DNA of 64,000 nucleotides from Dermatophagoides farinae (lineage: Eukaryota > Arthropoda > Arachnida > Sarcoptiformes > Pyroglyphidae), in contig NC_134683.1 of the NCBI RefSeq assembly GCF_024713945.1, positions 982,501 to 1,046,500 of the forward strand, read 5' to 3'. Shown piece after piece: positions 11,297-22,874 of this stretch. Positions within the stretch are counted from its first letter, which is position 1. Every line of letters begins with the position of its first letter. The position numbers were made by a program, and so were the translations under genes. The notes beneath the pieces were generated by a model. It searched no databases and was not told the DNA's origin. It saw nothing but the letters and a program-made list of their open reading frames with translations.

Positions 11297-12105
11297 TTTT
11301 TTGTTTGTTTGTTTGTTTGATTTCATCAAAGAAATTTTTTTTTTCAAAAATTCACATTTCACGAATGAATGAACGAACGAAAATAAAATACAAAACAAAA
11401 AAGAAAAACTTTTTTTTCTGGTTTCGTTCATAAAATTTTCATGATCGATGATTTATTTAACTGGAATTTTTTTTATTCAAAAAAAAAAACCAAAAAATTT
11501 CCGTCCACAACCACCACCACCACCGCCACCACAACAACAGTATCGATTCGAATTTTTTTTCTTTTTTGTTTCCACAATTCACATTTGTCAAATTTTTTTT
11601 TTCAATGATATTTCAACGATCAGATAATTGTTGCCATAGGTGTTGCCATCAATTCGTTGAAATATCATGTGTTTAAATTGATTTCAAAAAACAAAACAAA
11701 ACGTCAGCAACAATGAAAACCAAAAAAAAAAAAAAAAAAAAAATCTTGGCAACCGGAATTCGCACCATTAAAGGAAATCGAATCGCCACACGCACACACA
11801 CACATTCTTGATGTGCAAAAATCAAATTTAATTATCGATTTTTTTTTTCTATTTTTGGTCGTTGGTTAATTGTATTGTAAAAAAAAAAAATTCCAATTCA
11901 ATTTACAACTATTTTTGAAGAGAATTTTCTCTCCAATTTGATTGATTATTGTCCAATATTTAAATCCATGTTTTCAATTACAATTCAAAATCAATATTTT
12001 TTTTTTTTTAGTTTTTTTAATTTTTTATTTTCTATATTGGAATTTACCATTGTTTCTGTTGTCCATTTGAGTTTTTCAAATTTTTTTTCCCTGAAGAAAA
12101 CAATA
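11297..12105. other. Divergent intergenic region with long inverted repeat
   Basis: Lies between the leftward chemoreceptor and the rightward repeat-protein gene. It contains (CCA)n near 11510-11540, poly-A at 11721-11742, a short (CA)n near 11790-11805 and a perfect 15-bp inverted repeat (11605-11619 with 11654-11668). No coding sequence supported. Confidence 0.6.
11605..11668. repeat. Perfect 15-bp inverted repeat, 34-base loop
   Basis: ATGATATTTCAACGA at 11605-11619 and its exact reverse complement at 11654-11668. The loop carries two copies of GTTGCCAT and could extend the stem weakly (ATTG with CAAT). The size fits a short structured RNA or a cruciform between two divergent genes; function unknown. 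Confidence 0.8.
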
Positions 12106-15100
12106 ATGAATGGATCATCGATTCTGTTGTTTTATTGTTTATTATCATTCATGATGATAATAATGATCGATTCGGTGCCCATTCGACAAACATATGATGA
12201 AAACAAGAATCCGATGGAAAAATTTTCACCATTCGATGATAATAATGATGGTGGCAGCAGCAGCAGCAGCAGTAATAAAGATGTTGATGATGAATCCAAT
12301 GGTGGTAGAATTAAAAATTGTAAACACCGAAATATTTTTCTAATTCAATTCGTTAATCGATTTTTTTTTTAAATTTTCATTCAAACAAATCCACAACCAG
12401 TACCATTGAAAAGTAGAATAGTTAAAAAAGATTTATCAAGATCAGAGATACAGAAAGCTATTCAATTTGGACAACCAAGTTTGCAGAAAATATCGAAACC
12501 AATCGAAACAATCGGTGAACGAAACCGAAATGTAATCGATAATAGTGGTGGTGATGGTTCAAATTTGATGACAGATTCTATAAATGAATTATCACAACCT
12601 GTAAAACGTTCACCATGGATGAACAAAGCTCAATCATCTCCAATTGTTGATAGTGATGAAGAAGATGATGAAGACGATGTTGGTAGTGAAGTTGATATCA
12701 GTGATAATGAAAGCGTTAATAAACTGAGAAGATTCAAACGACCATTGGTGGACGATAAAAAATTTGATGTGATTAATAAATTGGATAAAGGATCAATAGG
12801 CGTTTCAGGACAATTTGGCGAAACTAAACTTGGTGATGGAAAAAAACCACAATCAAAAGTATCTAATGGTGGTGGTGGTGGTTGGGGGGATTCAAACGAA
12901 TACGATGATTTCGATGAATCGGCTGAACCTGCAGTAAAAAAACAGAAACCGATAGAAAATAGTGGTGGTGGTTCTATCAACATTTCAGGTGAATCTGATG
13001 AAACTAAGCCTGGTAGCCAAAATCAATTGAAACCAAAAGTTCCTCGTGATATTATTAGTAGTGGTGGTTCAGAAGAATCCTATGAATCAGACGAAGACGA
13101 CGAATCTACCGGACAAATATCGAAATCTAAAGTATCTGGCGACACTATCCGAAAACAACCGAAATCAAAAGTTCCTGGTGACTTCCAGTTTGAGGAATCC
13201 GATGAATTGGCTGAACCTGCGTTAAAAAAATTGAAACCAATAGTACCAGATGGTGGTCGTCCTATGGACATTTTAGCTGAATCTGATGAAACAAAAACTG
13301 ATGGTCGAAAACAACAGCAATTTAAAATTCCTGGTGCTGGTGATTCATACGAATTTGATGAATCAGACGAAAAGGTTGAAACAGTTGGAAAAAAACCGAA
13401 ATCTGGTGGTCCAATCAGCATTTCAGCTGAATCTGGTGAATCTGGCGAAGCTAAACCTGATAGCCGAAAACAACCAAAATCAAAAATTCCTGGTGCTGGT
13501 GATTCATACGAATTCGATGACTCAGACGAAGAAGATGAATCAGTTGAAAAAAAATCAAAACCTGGTGGTCCAATCAGCATTTCAGCTCAACCAGTTGAAA
13601 CTAAACCTGGTGGTCAAAAACAATCAGAATCAAAAGTAACTGATGGTCGTCCTACAAGCATTTCAGCTGAATCTGGTGAATCAGGTGAATCTGTCGAAAC
13701 TAAACCTGATAGCCGAAAACAACCAAAATCCAAAATTCCTGGTGCTGGTGATTCATACGAATTCGATGAATCAGACGAAGAAGATGAATCAGTTGGAAAA
13801 AAACCAAAATCTGGTGGTCCAATCAGTATTTCAGCTGAATCTGGTGAATCTGTCGAAACTAAACCTGATAGCCGAAAACAACCAAAATCCAAAATTCCTG
13901 GTGCTGATGATTCATATGAATTCGATGAATCAGACGAAGAAGATGAATCAGTTGGGAAAAAACCAAAATCTGGTGGTCCAATCAGTATTTCAGCTGAATC
14001 AGTTGAAACAAAACCTGGCGGTCAAAAACAATCAGAATCAAAAGCAACTGGTGGTGGTCGTCCTATAAGCATTTCAGCTGAATCTGGTGAATCAGACGAA
14101 TCTGGCGAAATCAACCAAAAACAACAACCGAAATCAAAAGTTCCTGTTGCTGTTGATGATTCATACGAATTTGATGAATCTGAAGAGGAATCTACGGGAA
14201 AAAAACCAAAAACTGGTGGTCAAAAACAACCAGAATCGAAACCAATTGGAGGAGGAGGTGCTGCTGGTAGTGGTGGCCCTATTTCAATCGAATCTTATGA
14301 AGATAACGAGGAGGAAGGGCTTTCCAAAAAACTACCGAAATCCAAAGGAAGTGGCATCGCAGTAGGCGGCTCTAATGATTCTGGAGAAAAAACGCCTGAA
14401 TCTAAAAGACCTGGATCTGGTTCTGATGAAATGAAATCTGTTGTCGAAAAGCAACCGAAATCGAAAATTCCTGGTGGTGGTATTTTTTCATTCGAATCCG
14501 ATGAAGATGAAGATGAAGAAGATGGTGGTGGCCGCCCTGCCAAAAAACCTAAAAAATCAGATGAATCAAAATCTGTTGGAAAACAATTTAAACCGATGAT
14601 ACCTTCAATAAGTGAATCTGATGAATCTGGTGAAGCAATGCCTGATGGTGGCTGGAAACAGCCTGAATCGTCGAAACCAAAACCATCTGTTAGTGTTCCT
14701 GTCAGTTTGTCAAAAGAATCTGATGGTGGACCAAAATCATCAAAAGGTCCTACATTTTCTATGGAAGAATCATCTGATGAGTTAGAAGAATCATCAATCG
14801 AATTACAAAAATTAAAAACATCACCACCTAGAACTGATGTAGCGAAATCTATCGGTCAAAAAGAGAAAGGTCCTGGTATTTTATCTTCGAGTGATTTCAG
14901 CAAATCTAAAGAATCATCATCATCATCAGCTAGTGATGAAAGCTATGAAGAAGAATCTGAAGAATCTTCGAAAGAAAGACCGTCAAGTGGTGGTGGTTTT
15001 AGTTTTGGACCAGCGAAAAAATCACCATCATCAACAACAGTTAGTAGTAGTGGTGGTGGTAAAGAAAAAAAACAAAAAGACTCAGAAAAGCCATCAATTT

Positions 15101-15855
15101 TAAAGGTACTATCGTCAGCTGTTGATCATATAAAAAAATTAGGTGATCATAAACAATCATCAACACCGAGTAGTATTCCAAAATTTAGCAAAACTGTTGA
15201 CGACGACGATGATGAAGATAATGTTGTGGACATTAACAGACCAAAAATTGTAAAAAGTAAATTTCCACGATCACCAAATGAAAATGAAACAACAACATCA
15301 TCATCATCTGTAAATCCAATTATTATTGATATTGTGAATGATGAAGATTCAAAACCCGAAAAAGGAAAAAAACAAGTTATAGTTACAAAACCAGAATCAT
15401 CCGATGAAATTTTAGATGAAGAAAAAGGAAAAGCATCATCACCATTACAACCTTCACCAACGCCACCACCACCACCACCAACAACAACACCACCATCACC
15501 ACCACCAAAACAACAACAGCCATCGTCATCATCATTATCCCCATCATCAGGAGTAGGAGGAGAAACAGGAAATGAAATCAACAACAACAACAACAACGAT
15601 AAACAACCACCACCACAATCAACAACAGAAAATGATAAAGGAAAAGAAGAATCAACTGATAAAGATAAAAGTCATAATGATGATGGTGGTGGTAATGGTG
15701 GAAAAGTTGGAAAAGTTACTGAAATCATCAATAATGGTATTGAGACAATTAAATCGAACGAAGAATTTCTTACACCAATGGCTATTATAACTACATCGGT
15801 ATTGATCGTTGCAATCGGTGTATATTTAACACTTCATAATCAAAAAATGAATTGA
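12106..15855 (+). CDS. Large acidic Ser/Lys/Pro-rich repeat protein, single-pass membrane anchor
   Basis: Exons 12106-12319 and 12401-15855 give about 1222 residues; the 81-bp intron (GTAAAC...CAACCAG, phase 1) restores one frame. The N-terminus MNGSSILLFYCLLSFMMIIM is a signal peptide. Nearly all the rest is disordered: acidic DSYEFDESDEEDE blocks alternate with basic KKPKSGG and KQPKSKIPG blocks. Residues encoded by about 13408-14224 form two 136-residue higher-order repeats. Later parts hold SSDE-rich segments, a Pro run (15461-15510) and poly-Asn. The C-terminus has one hydrophobic helix (MAIITTSVLIVAIGVYLTL) and a short tail (HNQKMN), so the bulk should be outside the cell or in the lumen. 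No folded domain is recognised. It could be a mucin-like or matrix-binding surface protein; SD/SE clusters are potential casein-kinase sites. I cannot assign a function. Confidence 0.85.
13408..14224 (+). repeat. Coding higher-order tandem repeat (53+83 residue units)
   Basis: Units beginning GGTCCAATCAG start at 13408, 13567, 13816 and 13975. Spacings are 159, 249 and 159 bp, so units of 53 and 83 residues alternate. The long unit has an extra KPGGQKQSESK segment. The 408-bp pair (13408-13815) recurs from 13816, with the last unit more divergent. Adjacent copies are nearly identical at the DNA level, indicating recent unequal exchange. Confidence 0.85.
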
Positions 15856-17497
15856 TACGCACACACACACACGATTGATTGATTGATGGAATGAATTTTT
15901 TTTTCCTTTCAATTCACTCCTTATAAAATTGTTTGTTTAATTTTTTTTTTGTTAAAAAAATTTTGCTGTGTGATATATATATGATGATGATGAATATAGA
16001 AAATTAAAAAAAAAATTTTTTATTTTAAATTACAAAAAAAGTTTTTTACTATTCATCGCCAAAAGATGGCGCTAATATAATCATTTTTGAAAATTTTTTT
16101 TTGAATTTTTTCGAATTTTCTTCGTCAACAAAAAAAAAAAAAAATCACACACATTTGAAACCACAATAGACGACAATAAACAATTTCCTGTCATCATCAA
16201 TTATTGTCATTTGTGCATGTATGTGTGTGTGTGTGTGTGTGGATTGTTTTGCACTGGGTTAATTAGTCAACTTTTTTTTTTGCTACTTTCATCAATCATA
16301 TATATGATTATTCTGGTGATGATAATTCTATGTGTTTGGCTAAAATCCCAAAAGTTTTTTTTTCTTTTAGCTTTTGATCGTTGATTTTGGCTGTCATCAT
16401 TATGGATCAGTATTGTGGAAATTAAACAATATGTTAAACAACAACAATGATGGCGACAACGATGAATATTAACAGAGAACAATAATTATAATTTGAATGA
16501 TGATGATTTGACAAGTAACAATCAACCAACAACAGGCAACTGATGAATGAAATGTTTCAAATTCAAATTATGAAAATGAAACAATGTAGTAAGCAAAAAC
16601 GTCGACCAAAAATTTGACAAATTCATTCAATTAATTCATTTTCAACTACAAATTTTTTTGCATCTGAAACAATGAAAAAAAAATTAAGCAACCAGTAACA
16701 CGATTGAATGTCAAATTTACGATGCACATTGGCCAAGAAACAAAACAAAACAAAAAAAAATTCAAGAGAAAAACATCATTATCAACAACAACAACAACAA
16801 CGACAAAAAAAAGAGTTAATTAGCACCATCATTTTTATCACTTCAAAAATCGAATGAATGAATCCAATTCTAGGAAAAGCTAACCATCGGTGATAGGATT
16901 CGGTGAAACCAAATCCTACCACTATCCACTGGATATTGGAAACCTTATTTTATTTCGTGTTTTGTGAAATAGACGAAAAAAAAACCCCGTCTATAGTAAT
17001 TTCATGACGAACGCGGTAAACAAAAACAAAAAAAAATTTTGTTTTTTTTCGATTCGTAAATTCTTTCTTTTTTTCTTTTGTTTTTGTTCTGACGTCAATT
17101 TTGTCCGAGTGTCCGGCTGTGTTTTTTTTTCTCTCACTTGATGATGATGATCATGATGATGATCATCATCATTATTAACAATGACGGCCAATTTTTTTTT
17201 AACGAAAAAAATTTTGTTTTTCTTGAAAATAATAACCAATGGAAAAAAAATTCTACAGAATAACCAATGGTCAGATTTTATATTCCACCATTTTTTTTTA
17301 AAAAAAAGAAAAAACTTTCAAGTGATTCTTCCGGTTGAAATATAAAAACGATTAATCTTTTATTTTCCCACTATTTTTACAATAATAATGATGATGATGA
17401 TTATAAAAAGCTAATAATCGCTAAAAGCTAAAAAAAAAAATACTACTGGCTGTTGTGTGTTGAAGTGGAAATAGAAATCCCTCTTTCCTCTCTTCGC

Positions 17498-17572
17498 TTT
17501 TGCGTTTATCAATTTCATATTCCATTCTCTCTCTCTCTCTAGAATGAATCTCTCTCTCTCTCTCTCTCAAAA

Positions 17573-17624
<52 letters not shown>

Positions 17625-17649
17625 GCGTTTATCAATTTCATATTCCATT
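17498..17649 (+). repeat. CT tract between two copies of a 29-bp direct repeat
   Basis: Identical 29-bp copies (starting TTTTGCGTTTATCAATTTCA) lie at 17498-17526 and 17621-17649. Between them is a polypyrimidine tract of CT units broken once by AGAATGAAT and once by a run of A. The TAGAATGAATCTC motif occurs again at about 17684. This looks like a local duplication driven by the microsatellite. Confidence 0.9.
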
Positions 17650-19991
17650 ATACAAATTATAAATAAAAGCAAGCTAGTAAGATTAGAATGAATCTCATTT
17701 CAATTAGTCATATTCTATAATTATACATTGAAAATCATTCAGTAAACAAAAAAAAAATCTGTTGATTTGAATATATACGTACATTTGATATTATTCGCCT
17801 TGGTTACCGTATTGTTTTTTTTTCGGATTTTGTTTTTTATTTTCCACTATCTGTATATCATCTAAATTCTCTGATGATTCTCTCATGCAAACAAAACACA
17901 CACACACACATACATAAATCAAATTCTTGTTTTTACATTGTAAATAAAAATTCAGATTCAGATTCATATAAATTGATTATATAAATTTTTAATTATGTTC
18001 CAATTTCAATGTTTGAATCATCATCATCATCATCATCATCATCATTGTTATAATTGTTTTCTCTTGTTTGTCAAGTCGTTTTCTATTGTTTTTTTTTTCT
18101 CCACCAAACTATGATTCATACACACACGCACAGACTATATTCTGGTTTCAGTATGACCTTCGGTGTGTTGATCTTGGTGTATTCAACAAACAAACAAACA
18201 ACAACAACCACATCATTATGAACTGTGTATGTCCCAAAAGTTTTTTTTTTCATTCTCGGTCATCATTTGTATATTGAACATTCACGCACACACACACACA
18301 CACACACACTGTTGAGATCATTAGTTGATTATATCAATGGAATAGTATTCCAAACTAGTGTTTTTTTTTGTATTGTTGATTATAAATGATGATAATAATA
18401 ATAATTTACAAATAGAAAAAAAATACTGGCCATGAGCAATATGAATGTTTTTTTCTCAATTGTTAACTCATAACTTACTTCAACTTTTTTTTTTGTTTTG
18501 ACTTTGACAACAAATAACACAATGTTTATGATTTGAATGAATAAATGAGAAAAAAAAAGTTTTTTTTTCCTCCCCGCTTATATATTCATTCAAGGATGTT
18601 TTTATTCAAATATTGACTTTTTATTCGTATTCAAGACAATGAAACAAAAAAACAATGTATATCATCTGCAGCAATAATTTTTCGTTTTTGTTCATTGATT
18701 GATCGTTTGATTCAATGAATTAGGCTTGATCAGAACAAAAAAAAAAAAAAAGTTTCCAAAATGTAGCCTGAATCAATGATCATGGCCATTGATGTTGTAA
18801 TATTAGTAGTATATATGAAAACAATTCTACAGAATTTTGTCAGAATTTTGAAATTCTGCACACTACCCCTGAGAATATATTGCTGATAAACCAAACAAAA
18901 TAAAAATTCCATAATCATTATCGTTCTTGACCTCTCTATGCTATGAATATTTTAAATTTCAACAGAAATTTAATCGTAATAATGGACATTATTGAAAAAA
19001 AAACGATGATGATGATGATGATTGAAAATGAAAAACATTGATACGTGATTCAAAATGGTATTTTAATCTGAAATTTTTTTTCTCCTACATTAAAGAAAAA
19101 AAAAATGACCACAAAAAAGCTGATAATAATAACAAATCCTAATGTACACACGTAGTTGCAATTGGGATAGAAAAATTTTCGAAATAAAATCATGATGACC
19201 ACTGATGGCTATATATCGAATTGGGTGCATTTTTTTCAGCCGAAAAAAACGCGTTTCAATTTATTTTCAATAATGGTGGTTTGCACACACACACACACAC
19301 ACACACGAATTAAGTCGATTAATTAATTATAAAATTAATGACGATGATGATCAATAATGATGGTGGTCCACATGTTACGTAAATGAAATTTTAACCATCG
19401 CTTTCCCTAATTCTTAATTTTCAATATGGCGCAAGTTTGTTTGCTTTCATCATCATCATCATCATCATCGTCATTTTTTTTGCTGATAATAATTGTCAGG
19501 TATTTCTCAATTGATTGATTCAATTCAATTGATTTAATTGATTACCAGAGAATTTGTATCGGGTATTGGGTATCTATATTTTTTAGCTTCATTCTGTGTG
19601 TGTGTATGAACAGTTTTCAGTGAACAGAATAAAAAAGAAAAATCTGAGCAAAATCATCCTTTCTAGCCGTTTTATTTTTCTCTCGTTCTCGTCAAACATG
19701 TTTTCGTTTTCATTTTCATTTTTCATTGCAAAAAAAAAAGATTTACGACACATACACGCACACACACATACGGATAGATAGTTTGGCTATTCATCTTCTT
19801 ATCTCGAAATTCTTTTTTTTTATTTATAATCAGCATTGACAACGTTAACCAGAACGTTTATTACAAAGAATATTCTTCATCCATTATATAGTTGCTTGTT
19901 TGTCGTTATTGTTATCGTAAGTGTATTTTATGTGTGTGTGTGAATGATTTTTTCGTTTTTTTCTTTCCATTCACAGAATCACACTCTGAAG

Positions 19992-19999
19992 TATATAAA
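19992..19999 (+). promoter_or_regulatory. TATA box of the FIPSR-amide precursor gene
   Basis: TATATAAA, 266 bp before the ATG at 20258, in a locally less repetitive stretch. A start near 20025 would give a leader of about 230 bases ending in a (CA)n tract just before the ATG. Motif-based inference. Confidence 0.45.
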
Positions 20000-20257
20000 G
20001 ATCAAACAAATCATTAACTTTGCTTTCAACAAAAGACAATGAAAATTTAATTTCAACAATTTATTCTTGATTCTTGATTCTTGTTGTATATGGTGTGATT
20101 TTTTTTACGCAATAAAGTACCGAAAAAAAAGAACAAATTAATCAATATATTCCAGAACATTCAGTAAAATAAACCAGAAACCAATCAACCAATATTAAAT
20201 TGATCATTTATCGATTATCATTCGAACGAAAAACATACACACACACACACAACAATC

Positions 20258-21272
20258 ATGTATCGACAAATCATCATTTTCATCATAAATCATTTATCAT
20301 TATCCATCATAATATGGTTATCCATATTGAATGTATTACCATTGCAGTACCATCAACAACAGTATATTGATTGTTTTGAACAACCAATGATTACCGATAA
20401 TGGTAATGGTAATGGTAAACAAACGGTAAGTTTTTTTTTGTTTTCATTGGAAAAATTTTTTTTTTGTTTCAAGTTTTTATTTTCAAAATTGATTATCATT
20501 GAAATTGTAAAATCTTTTCGTGATTTTCTGCGATTATTTTTTTTTTTTTGCTTTTCTCTTTCATCATTTTCTCTGGAAAAAACAGTTGTCGACAACTAAA
20601 TCGATTCAATCAAAATCGAATCCATCATCATCATTTATAACGTTAAAACGATCAATTCGTAGTACAACATCATTTTTTGATAATTCATCACCATCATTCT
20701 CATCATCATCATCATCACCATCGAAATCATCATCATCAAGTTTATGGAATGTATTCCATTGGTTTCGGCCATCTGATCGTATGTCCGTTACATTTTTACC
20801 AGTAACAGGCAATAATGATGATAATGATAGTTTTAATGGTCGTCATAGTCGTTATAATAGTAATAATATTGGACGTCGAAGAAGATTTCTTTTCAATGGT
20901 AATCATTTTATACCATCACGTGGTAAAAAATCACGTTCCCCATTGATTATAAAAAATTCTGATCAAATTCCCTATGTTAACTATAATGATGACAATGAGG
21001 AATTGGTGGACAAATTCATTGAAAACAAAAACAACAACAACAACAACAACAACAACGATGAAACTGATTATGGAAATGAATCAATGGAATCAATTCAAAC
21101 AGTCAAAGAACCATCCAAACAAACAATGACAATGGCAACTGATTGGATCAATCGATCAATAACCAAATCATTATCATCAACAGCAACGAAAACAAAATCA
21201 AATAAAATGATGATTATTTGGGCATTTTTATTACCATTGGATAATGATGATGATAATGTTAAACATTATTAA
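20258..21272 (+). CDS. Candidate neuropeptide precursor (FIPSR-amide, tachykinin/natalisin type)
   Basis: Exons 20258-20425 and 20586-21272 (160-bp intron, GTAAGT...AACAG, phase 0) encode about 284 residues. The start MYRQIIIFIINHLSLSIIIW is a signal peptide or signal anchor. The rest is hydrophilic, rich in Ser/Asn/Asp and dibasic sites, as in peptide precursors. One segment stands out: GRRRR-FLFNGNHFIPSR-GKK (peptide at 20886-20921). Processing at RRRR and GKK would release FLFNGNHFIPSR-amide, which fits the FxxxR-amide signature of natalisin and is close to the tachykinin FxGxR-amide. The precursor at 34259-35295 has the same F-x-P-x-R core. Arthropod precursors often carry several copies; here only one is visible. 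A non-neuropeptide secreted protein cannot be excluded. Confidence 0.72.
20886..20924 (+). other. Predicted amidated peptide FLFNGNHFIPSR-NH2
   Basis: Twelve residues plus the amide-donor Gly (20922-20924), flanked by RRRR upstream and KK downstream. FIPSR-amide fits FxxxR-amide. Predicted from cleavage rules, not observed. Confidence 0.65.
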
Positions 21273-21842
21273 ATTCCTTGTTTTGTCCTGTGTAGTAAGA
21301 AAGTTTAAAAAAAAATTCACAACAACAACAACAACAACAAAATTCCAGATTTAACAATTTCTATTTTGTCGAAAACAGAAATACAACAACAACAACAACA
21401 ATTTCCATTGAATGTACACTATAAACAGACACCAGAAAAAAAACAAAAAAAAACAAGAACCGGAAAAATAATAAATAAAAACGGAAGTTTTTTTTTGGGT
21501 TAAATTCTTGTTTGTTTTTGTTCAAATTGAAACACACACACACACACAGATTTCAACCAAACAAAAAACTTTTCATCATTTTTTTTATTCCAATCTCTCT
21601 CTCCCAAACAATGAAAATTAATCAAAAAAAAAAAAAAAAAATATGACAAATAATGTCAAAGGATGAACAAAAAAAAAAATTGAAAATTTGCAAATTCAAT
21701 CATTTTAGATCATCAGAATCATCAGCATCATCTTTTTTTTCTTGCAGCAGTTTATGAAGCGAGATGTTTGATAAAAATCTCGAGTTTTTTTTCAAATGAA
21801 TGAAAATTGATTGAAATGAATTGAAATTCTTGGAACTTTTTT

Positions 21843-21875
<33 letters not shown>

Positions 21876-22835
21876 TTCAACTTTGTTTTGATGATGTGAC
21901 GAAACAACAGCAAAGTTTTGTCATTGTCGTCTTTGAATGATAATTAATTGAATTCTTAGGAACGAAGAAAAAAAAACTAGATAGATAAATATTCTGACGG
22001 TGAGAGAGAATTTTTTTTTTCATCAGATTTTTTTTTCTCTCCAAATTCAATGTTGTTGTTGTTGTTGTTTGGCCATAATAATCATTGTACATTATTTATG
22101 TATATTTTTCAGCTTCACCATCAGCTTCAGCTTCTTCTTGTACAGGATGGTTGATCTTTTGACTTTTAAGTTTTTTTTTCTTCCTCTATAATTGAAAATT
22201 TTCGTTTTTCGTTTTTTTTTTGGTTCGCCACAATAAATTCAATTTGCTGTTCACTGATGTGGAATTTAATATTGAAAAGAAAATATCTGACCAAACAACA
22301 ACAACAACAACAACAACAACAGCAGCAGCAGCAACAACAACAACAAGAAGAAGATTAATTGATTTATAAAGTGTTGCTTCATGGTGCATCGTTGTTTGTT
22401 GAATCAATTTAAAAAAAAAATTTTTTTTGAATGAAAATTCAAACAAAAACAGTGATCCATTTTCCGGTTAGTTGATCATACCTAGTAGTAGTAGTAGTAG
22501 TAGAAGTATTTGTTGTTGTTGTTGTTTTTGTTGTTGTTGTTGCAATTTTATTACAATTTATTCTTGAAAAAAATTTTTTTCCAATGTTTTTGTATGTAGG
22601 CAATCCATTAGCTGATAAGCCTGTATGTACGACAACAGAATTGAAGCAACAACAGAATAGAATGTAGTGGATACAATGCAATTTTTATTCTGTGTAATTA
22701 TTGTCTATAGTCAAACAAAAAAAATAAAAAAATTCCGTGATATAATCTAGGTAAGATTAAAACATATGTGTCTGTGTGTGATGATCGAGTTTACCATTTT
22801 TGTTTTTGTTTTTATTTTGTTCAATGTCTCTGTGC

Positions 22836-22864
<29 letters not shown>
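22836..22864 (+). repeat. (GT)n microsatellite
   Basis: Near-perfect GT tract of about 14 units, continuing as imperfect GTAT repeats to about 22875. Confidence 0.9.

Positions 22865-22874
<10 letters not shown>

Larger units (their letters stand above)
15856..20257. other. Long low-complexity intergenic region
   Basis: No gene supported in 4.4 kb. It holds many simple repeats: (GT)n near 16222-16240, a long CT tract at 17527-17620, (ATC)n near 18018-18045, (CA)n near 18286-18310 and 19285-19306. A more complex patch at 16860-17010 has short inverted repeats. GATGGCG occurs at 16065-16071. The last 270 bp hold the likely promoter of the neuropeptide gene. Confidence 0.6.

Noticed and set aside
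12630-15596. Several long open frames antisense or out of frame to the repeat protein
   Set aside because: They are shadows of the repetitive coding strand: they share its periodicity, lack their own starts or signals, and are Ser/Pro/Asp or Asn/Gln-biased.
20750-20785. VFHWFRPSDR as a second peptide in the FIPSR precursor
   Set aside because: It lacks a Gly amide donor and a clear upstream dibasic site, so release as a bioactive amide is not supported.
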